From Caldilineales bacterium (GTDB lineage Bacteria > Chloroflexota > Anaerolineae > J102), in assembly GCA_024102915.1 (NCBI GenBank), contig JAGFJG010000146.1:1-43523 (forward strand): a DNA stretch of 43,523 nt, in the 5' to 3' direction. Below, in pieces: positions 1 through 9,777 of this stretch; the first letter of the stretch is position 1, and every line of letters begins with the position of its first letter. Both the position numbers and the translations under genes were made by a program. Under the pieces are notes generated by a model, which ran no database searches, was not told where the DNA came from, and saw only the letters and a list, made by a program, of their open reading frames with translations.

Positions 1-2
1 AA

Positions 3-374
3 CGCCTGGGCATCAGCCATTGTCATCCCCATACAACGTTGCAAAAAGCATGCAGCAAGATAACGGACGAGGACATCAGTTCGCTCGTTGTCGTCGATGG
101 CGAGGGTTTTCTGGAAGGGATCATTACGCGCACCGATGTGCTGCGGGCGGCCCTGGCCGACCGGGAGGGATGGGCCGAGCGGCTGGTGGCCGATTGCATG
201 ACGCGGAATGTTGTGACCGTGACGCCCGAAATCGATTTGCAACAGGCGGCGGAGCGATTGGTGGAGCATGGGATTCATCGGGTGGTCGTGGTGCAGCAGG
301 AGGGCGACCGTTTGCGCCCACTGGCCGTGGTATCGGATAGCGATATCGTCTATCATCTCTGCCGCCGGGATTAG
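3..374 (+). CDS. CBS-domain pair protein, 3' part (5' end outside window)
   Basis: The frame is open from the first bases of the window to a TAG at 372-374, so the true start lies upstream and this is a C-terminal fragment of about 123 residues. It contains the end of one CBS motif (SSLVVVDGEGFLEGIITRTD) and a complete second one (VADCMTRNVVTVTP, then GIHRVVVVQQ and LAVVSDSDIV). CBS pairs usually bind adenine nucleotides and regulate an attached or partner enzyme. What precedes the pair cannot be seen, so the protein could be a stand-alone CBS protein or the tail of a larger enzyme. It resembles the CBS pair at the end of the oxidoreductase gene at 29497-31863 in this window. A TTG at 39 is in frame but has no ribosome binding site and would cut the first CBS domain. 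Confidence 0.85.
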   Translation, partial: RLGISHCHPHTTLQKACSKITDEDISSLVVVDGEGFLEGIITRTDVLRAALADREGWAERLVADCMTRNVVTVTPEIDLQQAAERLVEHGIHRVVVVQQEGDRLRPLAVVSDSDIVYHLCRRD

Positions 375-499
375 CCTTTTGCGTCCGGGTGAGGGCGTCA
401 ATCGGGGTGCAGTTTTCGTCAATGGGATGTCGAAGCGTGACACGACTATTTGTAAGAAAAATAGCTGTGCAAAACCTGTTCACAACTTAAGATTGCAAT

Positions 500-1299
<800 letters not shown>

Positions 1300-1300
<1 letters not shown>

Positions 1301-3840
1301 TGCCTGTCCTGTTTCGTAACGGCCTGCGCTATCTGGCCCGTCGTCCCTGGTCGACCGCGCTGATGATACTCGGCGTAGCGCTTGGCGTCGCTGTCGCCGT
1401 TGCCGTCGATATCGCCAATGTCGGCGCTCGCCGCGCCTTTGATCTCAGCACCGAGGCGCTGGTCGGACGCGCCACGCATCAGATCGTCAGCGCCAACGGA
1501 GGCCTTGACGAGGCGCTTTACACACGGCTGCGGGTCGAAGGCGGGGTGCGAAACATCGCTCCCGTTCTCAGCGAATACGTGACATCGCCGCAGCTTGGCG
1601 GTCGTCCTTTGCAATTGCTCGGTCTCGACCCCTTTGCCGACAGCCCGTTTCGTTCCATCTTCGGCCAGGGTGAGATTTCGCTGGATAGCCTCACGCCCTT
1701 TCTCACGGAACCGGGGGCGCTGCTGCTCTCGCAGGATCTAGCCTCGAATTACGGCCTCGCCTCCGGCTCTATCCTGACCCTGACTGTAGAGGGACGAGAG
1801 CGCCAGGCGTTTGTGGCCGGTTTGTTGCAAGCTGAAGACGGTTATAGCCGGCAAACCTTGCAGGGCCTTTTGGTAGTCGATGTCGCCACCGCCCAGGAGT
1901 TGACAGGCCGGTTGGGACAGCTTGACCGCATCGACCTGATCCTGTCTGATGATCCGGAGACCCTGGCCCGCATCGAATCTTTGCTGCCAACGGGCGTGCG
2001 TGTGGTCGAGGCATCGGCGCGGGCGGGCGCTGTGGCCGAGATGACGCGGGCGTTTCAGGTCAATCTCACGGCCATGAGCCTGTTGGCGCTGGTCGTCGGC
2101 ATGTTCCTGATCTACAACACCATCACCTTTTCGGTCGTGCAACGCAGAGCGCTGTTCGGCACGTTGCGCTGCCTGGGCGTGACCGAACGCGAGGTCTTTG
2201 CACTGGTGTTGGCCGAGGCGCTTGTCGTCGGCGTGGTTGGTTCCAGTCTGGGGGTGGGGTTGGGCATCGTGCTGGGGCGAGGGGCTGTAGCCCTGGTCAG
2301 CCAGACCATCAACGACCTTTATTTCGTCGTCACCGTCAGTGATTTCGGTCTGCCCGTGGCCAGCCTGTTAAAAGGGTTGTTCCTCGGCGTGGCCGCGACG
2401 ATGGCTGCGGCATTACCCCCAGCCCGCGAGGCTGCGCATGTCGAACCGCGCAGCGCCCTGCGCCGGTCCGCCATTGAGGACAGTTTTGTGCGCGTGGCGC
2501 CGATTTTAGCGCTGGCCGGACTGATTCTGCTTGGCCTGGGCGCGGCGACGCTGTTCGTGAAAACGGATCAACTGGCCGTGGCTTTCGGCGGCATCACGGC
2601 CATCGTCATCGGTCTGGCCATGCTGACTCCCCAATTCACGCGGTCGGCCATGCGAGCGCTGCCGCGGGTATTGGCGACTCGCCTGGGACCGCTGGGGCGG
2701 ATGGCGCCGCGCAACGTCTCGCAATCGCTCAGCCGCACATCGATCGCCATTGCCGCTCTCATGATCGCTGTCTCCGTCACCATCGGCGTCACCCTGATGA
2801 TCGACAGCTTTCGCGGCACGGTCGAGACGTGGCTGACCCAGTCTTTGCAGGGCGATATTTACGTTTCCGCTCCCGGCCTGACCGGGGCTGACAACACCGG
2901 CGTGCTCGACCCCGCCGTTGTCGCTCAGGCCGAAGACTGGGCAGGCGTGGAGCAGGTGCGCAGGCTGCGGCGCACGACCGTGGATTCGCCGCTGGGCGGG
3001 ATCAATCTGGCGGCGGTCGATGATCCCGACTACGGCGAATCGCTCTATGCCGCCGCTGACGGCTCGCCGGAAGAGGTGTGGGCGGCGGTGCGCGCGGGTG
3101 CAGTGATAGTGTCCGAGCCGCTGGTCAATCGCCTGGGGCTGCCCTATCGCGGCGGCGAGATCACGCTGGAAACGCCGGACGGCCCGCAGGTATTCTCCAT
3201 CGCCGGGGTGTATTACGATTACGCATCGAGCGCGGGCGTCGTGATGATAGCGTTGGAAAACTACCGGCAAATCTGGCGGGATGACGCGCTGACCGCGCTT
3301 TCCCTGCACGTACAGCCGGGCGTCGATCCGGACATTGCCGCCAAGGATTTGGGCGACGCCCTGGCTCCGACTCAAAGCGTCTTTGTGCGCGCCAATCGCA
3401 CATTGCGCAACGAAGCGCTGGACGTGTTCGATCGCACCTTTGCTATCACCTCGGCGTTGCGGCTGCTGGCGACCCTGGTTGCCTTCGTGGGCGTGTTGTC
3501 GGCGTTATTAGCGCTGCAACTGGAGCGCGAGCGAGAGTTGGGCGTGTTGCGGGCGCTCGGACTCACGTTCGGACAATTGGCGCGTCTGGTTTTTCTGGAA
3601 ACAGGCCTGATGGGTTTGGTCGCCGGCCTGCTCGCCTGGCCGACCGGCCTGATCCTGGCGTTCATTCTGGTCTACGTCATCAATGTGCGGGCGTTTGGCT
3701 GGACGCTGCAAATGCAGCTCAGCCTCGAACCCTTCCTCAGCGCATTGCTCATTGCCCTGTCCGCCGCACTGCTGGCCGGTATTTATCCGGCGTGGCACAT
3801 TGGGCGGATGACGGTGGCTGCGGCTTTGCGCAGCGATTAG
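1300..3840 (+). CDS. ABC transporter permease, FtsX-like, two-repeat (YbbP/MacB-like)
   Basis: This 846-residue inner-membrane permease partners the ATPase just upstream. It begins with a transmembrane helix (LMILGVALGVAVAVAVDIA, about 20-40) followed by a large periplasm-side domain. Next comes a FtsX block (about 255-375) with the ALFGTLRCLGVTEREVFALVL coupling region and further helices around 400-445. A second extracytoplasmic domain follows (about 500-690), then a second FtsX block (about 715-840) with ELGVLRALGLTFGQLARLVF. The duplicated arrangement with around ten helices in one chain is that of YbbP-like permeases rather than the four-helix MacB. The substrate cannot be read from the sequence. 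Its ATG shares the A of the ATPase stop codon, and no terminator is evident after it. Confidence 0.92.
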
Positions 3841-3897
3841 AAATCAGGCGGTATCAAAAGCAGCATCGCCCGCCCGGAATTTCGAGCCGACATCGGC

Positions 3898-3926
3898 TTG
3901 TGGTAGGATGGTAACATCGTTATAGA
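3898..3926 (+). promoter_or_regulatory. Sigma-70-type promoter for the gene at 4002
   Basis: TTGTGG (3898-3903) is separated by 17 bases from TATAGA (3921-3926). Predicted transcription starts near 3933, leaving a leader of about 70 bases that carries GAGGAGG (about 3987-3994) ahead of the ATG at 4002. Spacing is ideal and the -10 matches 5 of 6. Confidence 0.5.
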
Positions 3927-4001
3927 ACATTTGATGCTTCTGGAATTGAAGCGTTTTTATTCTGTTTTTCAGCGCTTATTGAGGAATGAGGAGGCTGCAA
4001 C

Positions 4002-5294
4002 ATGAATATCAAGGTGCGCCGCATCAGTCTGGCGTTTGTGGGTGTGATACTGGCTGCGCTGCTCGTCTCGATGCCATCGATGGCATTGGAAATGCGCAGC
4101 GGCGACGAGGTTGTGATTGATTCTTCCGAGGTGATCGATGATGATCTTTATGTGGGGGCCAACATCATCACGGTGAACGGCACGATCAAAGGCGACCTTG
4201 TTGCCGCCGGTGCGACTATTACGATCAATGGCGTCGTCGAGGGCGATCTTCTGGCTTCGGGGCAGCACATCGTCATCTCGGGCGATATCGGTGACGATGC
4301 CCGCGTTGCCGCCGCCGCCATCACCCTGAAATCGAGCGGGGCCATCGGCGATGATCTCGTGGCAGCCGGGTACAGCCTGGAGACGGAGCCGGGCAGCGAG
4401 ATTGACGGCTCTCTGCTTTTCACCGGCGGTCAGGCGTTGTTGGCCGGGTCGGTGCAGGAAAATGTTGAGGTGAGGGCGGGCAGTGTGGCTCTGAACGGCC
4501 AGGTTGGCGGCGATGCCGATATTGACGTGGGCGGCGGCGCTACTTTCAACTACATGGCGTTCATGCCTGGAATGCCTCCACTCCCCGAAGTTCCTGGCGG
4601 CCTCACCGTCGAAGGCGCCGAAGTGGATGGCCAGCTTCGCTACAGCAGCCCTGGTGAGGTCGAATTGCCCGACAACATCGATGCCGAGTATGTTCATCCA
4701 GACACGACCGCAGTACCTGGCCCGTCACTGGTCGATCGTGGCCTGAATGTCGTGCGGCAATTTGTGTCGTTGCTGCTGGTGGGGTTGATCATGACCTTCC
4801 TCACCACCGGCTTCACCAACGCCATCGTTGGGAAATTCCACAGCCGCATGTGGCAAAGCCTGGTCGTGGGCCTGATCGCCCTGTTCGGCGCATTTGCCGT
4901 CCTCCTCATCTTCCTGTTGATGATCCTTCTGCTGCTGGTGGTACTGACGCAGTTGACTTTAGGTGCGCTGGCGGCCATTGCGGGAATCGTATCGCTCGTG
5001 ATCCTGGCAGCCGCCATCCTCGTCCTTTTAATCATCTCGTTCTGGATATCGCGCGTTGTGATCGCCGTGTGGTTGGGCCGACTTATCTTCAGCCGTATCA
5101 GTCCGAAGCTGGCCGAGAGCCGCATCTGGCCGCTTGTGCTGGGCCTGGTTATCATCGTGCTGTTGATGGCGATCCCCATTCTCGGATTCGTGGTCAGCTT
5201 CGTCATCGCCCTGGCCGGTTTGGGTGCGGTTGCCCTTTGGGGCCTGCAGGAACACGACCGACGGCTGGTGGCTTCGACCAAAGAGCTTGGTTAG
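4002..5294 (+). CDS. Exported bactofilin-like (polymer-forming) protein with C-terminal membrane domain
   Basis: This 430-residue protein starts with a signal peptide (about 1-29, ending SMPSMA). Residues about 30-180 are short repeats of hydrophobic and Gly/Asp turns, such as ITVNGTIKGDLVAAG, ITINGVVEGDLLASG and IVISGDIGDDARVAA. This is the right-handed beta-solenoid pattern of bactofilins. A Pro-rich stretch (FMPGMPPLPEVPGG) follows, then from about residue 245 a membrane domain with four to six helices and a short cytoplasmic tail. Classical bactofilins are cytoplasmic and have no signal peptide or helices, so here the solenoid should face outward and be anchored. A strong SD (GAGGAGG, 7 bases upstream) and a promoter at 3898-3926 support the ATG. 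The role, perhaps an envelope scaffold, is inference. Confidence 0.85.
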   Translation: MNIKVRRISLAFVGVILAALLVSMPSMALEMRSGDEVVIDSSEVIDDDLYVGANIITVNGTIKGDLVAAGATITINGVVEGDLLASGQHIVISGDIGDDARVAAAAITLKSSGAIGDDLVAAGYSLETEPGSEIDGSLLFTGGQALLAGSVQENVEVRAGSVALNGQVGGDADIDVGGGATFNYMAFMPGMPPLPEVPGGLTVEGAEVDGQLRYSSPGEVELPDNIDAEYVHPDTTAVPGPSLVDRGLNVVRQFVSLLLVGLIMTFLTTGFTNAIVGKFHSRMWQSLVVGLIALFGAFAVLLIFLLMILLLLVVLTQLTLGALAAIAGIVSLVILAAAILVLLIISFWISRVVIAVWLGRLIFSRISPKLAESRIWPLVLGLVIIVLLMAIPILGFVVSFVIALAGLGAVALWGLQEHDRRLVASTKELG

Positions 5295-5331
5295 CGCAGG
5301 CCGAAGCGGGCAACGGAGAAGCGCCGAAATC

Positions 5332-6312
5332 ATGTGGACGAAACGAGACCGTCTCGAACAATTGCTGGCTGGTGAAAAAGCTGATCGGCCGGGCGTGGCT
5401 CTGTGGCGACATTGGCCGGGCGATGATCAGGACCCGGTTGAGCTAGCCCGTTCGACCCTGGATTGGCAGAAGACATTCGATTTTGATTTCGTCAAGGTCA
5501 GCCCGGATTCAAATTTCGCCGTCGAGGGCTGGGGCGCTCGCTCGGAATGGCAGGGCGGCAACGAGGGGAATCGCCAGTACGTCTCTCACCCTATTCGACA
5601 GGTCGATGATTGGGCGCTTATTCAGCCGCTCAGTCCCGCATCCGGGCGTCTGGGCATGCAGGTCGAGTGTCTGGAAATCCTCGGTCGCGCCCTGCCCGAT
5701 ACCCCCTTTATCCAGACCATTTTCAGCCCCACCGCCCAACTCAAGTACCTGGCCGGGAAGGCGCATGTCCTGTCCGAGATCCGCCAACACGGTGAGGCGG
5801 TCGAAAGCGCACTGCGCGCAATCACCGAGACGACCCTGCGCTTTCTGGAAGCGATCAAGTATACGGGCGTGTCCGGCATCTTTTTCGCCACGCAACTGGC
5901 GACTGCGTCAGACCTCAGTTTGGGCGAATACGAGCGATTTGGCCGGGTTTACGACATGCAGATCATGGCGGCGGCTCAGGAATTGTTCTGGTTCAATCTG
6001 GTGCACATGCACGGCCAGAACGCCTATTTCGACCTGTTGAGCGCTTATCCGGCCAGGGCGATCAACTGGCACGACCGCGAGAGCGGCCCCACGTTGGCCG
6101 ATGCGCGCGACCGTTTCGATGGCGCTCTGGTGGGCGGGTTGCGCCAGATCGAAACCATGCTCTATGGGACGCCCGCCGACGTGTTGGCCGAGGCCACGGA
6201 CGCCATCGTCAAGACTGACGGGCGGGGTTTCATCCTGGGCACAGGCTGCGTCACACCGATCACCGCGCCCCTGGGCAATATCCGGGCCGTGCGCCGGGCG
6301 GTGGAAAGTTAG
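5332..6312 (+). CDS. Uroporphyrinogen decarboxylase-superfamily protein (not canonical HemE)
   Basis: This 326-residue protein starts MWTKRDRLEQLLAGEKADRP, the usual N-terminus of the UroD/MtaA superfamily, and ends with GTGCVTPITAPLGNIRAV, matching the family's C-terminal GxGCxxPxxxPxxN block. The HemE motif RQAGR near the N-terminus is absent (WRHWPGDD instead), so it is unlikely to make haem. The superfamily also contains cobalamin-dependent methyltransferases that use a His-x-Cys plus Cys zinc site. Here HMH, WHD and the Cys of GTGC are candidate ligands, but the pattern is not exact. The open frame extends upstream to 5224 inside the preceding gene. ATG 5332 is preferred because it fits the family start and has GGAG 13 bases upstream. 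The TAG stop is followed at once by a heptamer repeat. Confidence 0.85.
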   Translation: MWTKRDRLEQLLAGEKADRPGVALWRHWPGDDQDPVELARSTLDWQKTFDFDFVKVSPDSNFAVEGWGARSEWQGGNEGNRQYVSHPIRQVDDWALIQPLSPASGRLGMQVECLEILGRALPDTPFIQTIFSPTAQLKYLAGKAHVLSEIRQHGEAVESALRAITETTLRFLEAIKYTGVSGIFFATQLATASDLSLGEYERFGRVYDMQIMAAAQELFWFNLVHMHGQNAYFDLLSAYPARAINWHDRESGPTLADARDRFDGALVGGLRQIETMLYGTPADVLAEATDAIVKTDGRGFILGTGCVTPITAPLGNIRAVRRAVES

Positions 6313-6371
6313 GAACGGATATTGGGCATTGGATAGTGGACAATCGTCCGACCAATCGCACTAATACCCGT
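6310..6371. repeat. Heptamer intergenic repeat, ATTGGG family, two inverted arms
   Basis: The gap between the UroD-like and Nudix genes holds TATTGGG CATTGGA TAGTGGA in 7-base register (from 6320) and an opposing arm CCAATCGCACTAATACCC (6352-6369). The left edge, TTAG, supplies the stop codon of the upstream gene. The same left edge and right edge (CCAATCGC, then CTAAT) recur in the repeat at 37279-37345, so these look like two copies of one element. Confidence 0.6.
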
Positions 6372-6378
6372 TCATACC

Positions 6379-6891
6379 GTGCAAGCTCCTGAATTTCGCT
6401 TCTGCCCGCAATGCGCGCACGAACTGGATCGCAAGGCGCTGTATGGGCGAGAACGAGCTTATTGCCCGGCCTGCGGTTTCGTGCATTTTCGCGAGCCGAA
6501 GCTTTCGGTGGGAGGTCTGGTTTCTGAGAATGGCCGAGTTTTGCTCATCCGCCGGGCGGTGGCGCCTCGTATCGGATTCTGGGCTGTGCCATCAGGTTTT
6601 GTGGAATTCGACGAGCAGCCGCGACGGGCGCTTGCCCGCGAGATCATCGAGGAAACCGGGCTGGAAGTGAGGGTTGGTGGCGTGATCGATGTGTTTGCCA
6701 ACGCCGATGCGGCCAAGCCCGGCGTCTTTTTATTATTCGAAGCGCACCCCACCGGCGGGCGATTGAACCCTGGCGACGATGTCAGCGACGCCCGTTGGTT
6801 CAGGCCGGATGAAATTCCCTGGGACGATCTTGCGTTCGGTCATATGTCCGAAGTGCTGCGCCAAAAGTTGGAGGCCATGGATCACGACTGA
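6379..6891 (+). CDS. Nudix hydrolase with N-terminal zinc ribbon
   Basis: This 170-residue protein starts at GTG 6379. Residues 9-32 form a zinc ribbon (C9, C12, C29, C32) like the one in NADH pyrophosphatase NudC. The Nudix box follows as GFVEFDEQPRRALAREIIEE, continuing TGL, matching Gx5Ex7REUxEExGU with all the metal-binding Glu residues present. The family hydrolyses nucleoside diphosphate-linked compounds. The ribbon suggests a dinucleotide, ADP-ribose-like or NAD(H)-like substrate, but the substrate is not fixed by sequence. It converges with the glycosyltransferase gene, with only 16 bases between their ends and no terminator hairpin. Confidence 0.9.
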   Translation: MQAPEFRFCPQCAHELDRKALYGRERAYCPACGFVHFREPKLSVGGLVSENGRVLLIRRAVAPRIGFWAVPSGFVEFDEQPRRALAREIIEETGLEVRVGGVIDVFANADAAKPGVFLLFEAHPTGGRLNPGDDVSDARWFRPDEIPWDDLAFGHMSEVLRQKLEAMDHD

Positions 6892-6907
6892 TTGCGAATC
6901 CGGTTCG

Positions 6908-9691
6908 TCAGTTCTGCAATGGCAATGTGATATGGTCGGCGATGACGCCTCCATTCTCATCGACGAACGGCAGGCGTGCTCCGGTGACGGGATCGTACAA
7001 TCCGACAGCCAGCGACAACGACGCACTCGTATCCGCGAGCGGACGGGTGAGCGTGTGCGCATCGGTGACGATTTCACCTGCAATCCATGAGGTGGTGGGA
7101 TGCTCGCCATTGGCTGGTTCGTGATCGCTCTGGCTGACGATGGTTTCATCGGCGGCGAGCAGGTGCACAAAAGAACTATAGCGCAAATCGGTGGCCCCGC
7201 CCGGCTGCCAGTACAACGTGAGATTGACCGGGCTGCCCGGCCCTTCCCCCATAGCTAGGTCATAGCCCAGCAGCCGATGTCCCCCCGCCAGGATGAGATC
7301 GGCCGGGTGCTGGGGTGAGACCGGGGTGTCGCTATGCGCTCGCTCGACCACTTTCACTCGCCCCAAGTCCAATCTGTCCTGACCGTCCCATTGCACCCGC
7401 TCATTGGTTTGCGGGTCGAACAGCCCGGCAATCAATCGATACTCGCCACCCGCCAGCTTGGCCGGAATGCGCAGATGTTGCAGGCTGCGCAAGATCGTTC
7501 CCGGTGCCCACTGCGACGTTGCATACCACGCCACAGGCAGCCCCTCCACCCCCGCCACAACCTCGCCGCTGTCGTCGAGCAATTGCACGAAGACGAACAA
7601 ATCGGCTGGAATTGGATTCTCCGCCTCCCAGAAAATCTCGACCAGCGCATCATCGCCGGTAAGATAGCTCTCCGCTTCCAGGCTGTGCCCGCGGAACCTC
7701 AGACCGTCACCCATTTCATCGGCGGGATATTGGGCAGCGGAAAAATCAGTCACCGGCAACGGCGGCGAGGGGATGGTGATGCCGGTCAGCCAGGCATCCT
7801 TTTCGCCCTGTCCGCCGACAAGGGAGATCGGATTGCCGCCGGCGTCGAGCAACGCAATCCACAGGTCATAGTCGCCGGGCGGCGTGCCGATGGGCAAGTT
7901 CATGGCAATGCGATCCTGGTTCTGCCAGTCTGGCTCGGCGGCTGGCAGCGGCGGCCAGGGATGGGCGAAGGGATTGATATCTCGCTGCGCCCAGCGCACG
8001 CCCTGAGGGTCGGTCAGCCATAGGGAATAGGTCAGGTCGGCGGGATTGATGGGCTGATCGCCGCGCCAATTCAGCGTGATGAAAAGGCGATCCTTTCCGG
8101 GCTGAGGAGCGGGATTGGCAAGCTGTACATCATCCAGAATGACCCCGTTCTCCCAGGCGATGGGCGTTTCCGGGCTGGGTTCGCCAACGTCGCCGGTTTC
8201 CTGTGCAAATGCAGTGAGCCGAGTTTCGTCCCCGTACCAGCGATTCACCAACTGGCTGCTGTGCTGGCCGAGATAATCCTCGACATCCGATTCCAGGATT
8301 GCGCCGAGGGCCAGGTGTTCGGGAAACCAGACTGCGCCTTTGTTCAAGGCCTGATCGAGCGAGGACTGGATAGGCTCACCCCAATCGGACGCAGGGCTGG
8401 ATAAAACGGTCAGGTCGGAATCGGCGGGCAGGTACGACCAGAAATAGCCAGTCTGCCAGGGGAAAATCATGAAAACGCTGTCGCCGGGCAGCGCGTTGCG
8501 CCGCACGTTTTCGATCAATGGTCGATAATCCCGGTTGCTATAGCGCGGCGTTGTGTAGAAGAAATAGAGGCTGGCGACCATCGTCAATAACAGCAGCCCG
8601 CCACTGACGAGTGCGGCAGGAAGCGACTCACGTAGCAGGGCATCGAATCCGATGGCCAACAGCAACCACAGCGCCGGCGCCGTGAATAGCAAGACCCGCT
8701 CGAAACGGTCGGGGATGAATGGCGCTTGCAACTGTTGGATGAACCCGATCAGCAACGGCAAGGCCAGGCAGATGAAGAGATACAGCATCGCCGAATGCAA
8801 ATTGCGAACCCTATCTTCGGCATCGTTAGCCGCCGACCTGGCGGCGAGCACAAGCGCGATGCCTGGAACGATGAGTAGCAGCAAAGCCCAGGGCCAGAGC
8901 GGAGCCAGTGATCCTTCCAGATGGCCGATCGTGAAAGCGCTGAGGTGACGCCCCCAGTACGGCAGCAAGCTTAGGGGCGTGTCATTGTCCTGGGTGACTT
9001 TGTACGAAACATAGTCGAGTAGTTGCGGCCCGGCGTACAGGATCCACGGCAGATACAGTAGCGCCGCCGCAGCCAGGGAGGCCAGCCAGGCGCGCCATCG
9101 TCCCCGCGCGGCCAGTAACATCCATAGGATTTGGGCGATGGGAAGAAGGGCGAAATAGTAGAGCGTGTACAATCCGGCCACGAGGGAAAGCGCGTATCCC
9201 ACGCCCAGGCGTTTTCGCGCTTCCGGCTGTCCCCAGCGCCACCCCAGCCACAACGCCGCCATGCTCAACGTGGCGGCCAGCCCATACATACGAATCTCTT
9301 GCCCGTAGAATATCGCCATGGGATTCAGGGCAACGAGGGCGGCGGCGATAAGACCGGCGCGCCGGCTGGCCATATCCCGCCCGGCCAGATAGGCGAGCGG
9401 GATCGCCGCCACGGAAACAAATACGCTCAACAAACGCAGACTGGATGGCGCCAACCCTAGCAACCGGCTCCAGCCATGCAACAGGGCATAGTACAGGGGC
9501 GGGTGAATGTCGGCGGCGGTCAGCCGGATCATCTCACCCAGGCTGTTTCCGGCAAACCAAACGCTGTAACCTTCGTCCCACCACAGCGGCTGGAAGTCCA
9601 GGCGCAACAGGCGCAAGGCCAGACCTGCAATGATGATGATTGTCAGAATCGCACGTGAAGAGGGGTGGAAAGTGCGACCTGGTGTTGTCAT
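6908..9691 (-). CDS. GT39-family membrane glycosyltransferase with large C-terminal extracytoplasmic region
   Basis: This 927-residue protein has about eleven hydrophobic helices in its first 420 residues. The first loop carries WWDEGYS (D39, E40), the acidic pair of GT-C enzymes, then DIHPPLYYALLHGW, and further on YGQEIRMYG. These are hallmarks of the PMT_2/ArnT-like GT39 group, which transfers sugars from polyprenyl-phosphate donors on the outer face of the membrane. The C-terminal half (about 430-927) is largely non-membrane and rich in beta-type segments with repeated WxxxxPI, LTLYWQPG and GLYDPVTG motifs, apparently two or three related domains that would sit outside. The acceptor is unknown. 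The start is ATG 9691 with only a weak upstream SD. Confidence 0.88.
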   Translation of the reverse strand: MTTPGRTFHPSSRAILTIIIIAGLALRLLRLDFQPLWWDEGYSVWFAGNSLGEMIRLTAADIHPPLYYALLHGWSRLLGLAPSSLRLLSVFVSVAAIPLAYLAGRDMASRRAGLIAAALVALNPMAIFYGQEIRMYGLAATLSMAALWLGWRWGQPEARKRLGVGYALSLVAGLYTLYYFALLPIAQILWMLLAARGRWRAWLASLAAAALLYLPWILYAGPQLLDYVSYKVTQDNDTPLSLLPYWGRHLSAFTIGHLEGSLAPLWPWALLLLIVPGIALVLAARSAANDAEDRVRNLHSAMLYLFICLALPLLIGFIQQLQAPFIPDRFERVLLFTAPALWLLLAIGFDALLRESLPAALVSGGLLLLTMVASLYFFYTTPRYSNRDYRPLIENVRRNALPGDSVFMIFPWQTGYFWSYLPADSDLTVLSSPASDWGEPIQSSLDQALNKGAVWFPEHLALGAILESDVEDYLGQHSSQLVNRWYGDETRLTAFAQETGDVGEPSPETPIAWENGVILDDVQLANPAPQPGKDRLFITLNWRGDQPINPADLTYSLWLTDPQGVRWAQRDINPFAHPWPPLPAAEPDWQNQDRIAMNLPIGTPPGDYDLWIALLDAGGNPISLVGGQGEKDAWLTGITIPSPPLPVTDFSAAQYPADEMGDGLRFRGHSLEAESYLTGDDALVEIFWEAENPIPADLFVFVQLLDDSGEVVAGVEGLPVAWYATSQWAPGTILRSLQHLRIPAKLAGGEYRLIAGLFDPQTNERVQWDGQDRLDLGRVKVVERAHSDTPVSPQHPADLILAGGHRLLGYDLAMGEGPGSPVNLTLYWQPGGATDLRYSSFVHLLAADETIVSQSDHEPANGEHPTTSWIAGEIVTDAHTLTRPLADTSASLSLAVGLYDPVTGARLPFVDENGGVIADHITLPLQN

Positions 9692-9777
9692 AACTTCAAC
9701 GGCACGTTCGGAAGGGCGAATTTTTGCCCGACTTTATAAATGCGTTTTGCAGTTCAGGGCTGGCTGATCGTTTTGCC

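Noticed and set aside
2506..3375. 289-codon open frame on minus within the ABC permease
   Set aside because: It is antisense to an FtsX-type permease and its Arg/Gln/His-rich translation is typical of shadow frames.
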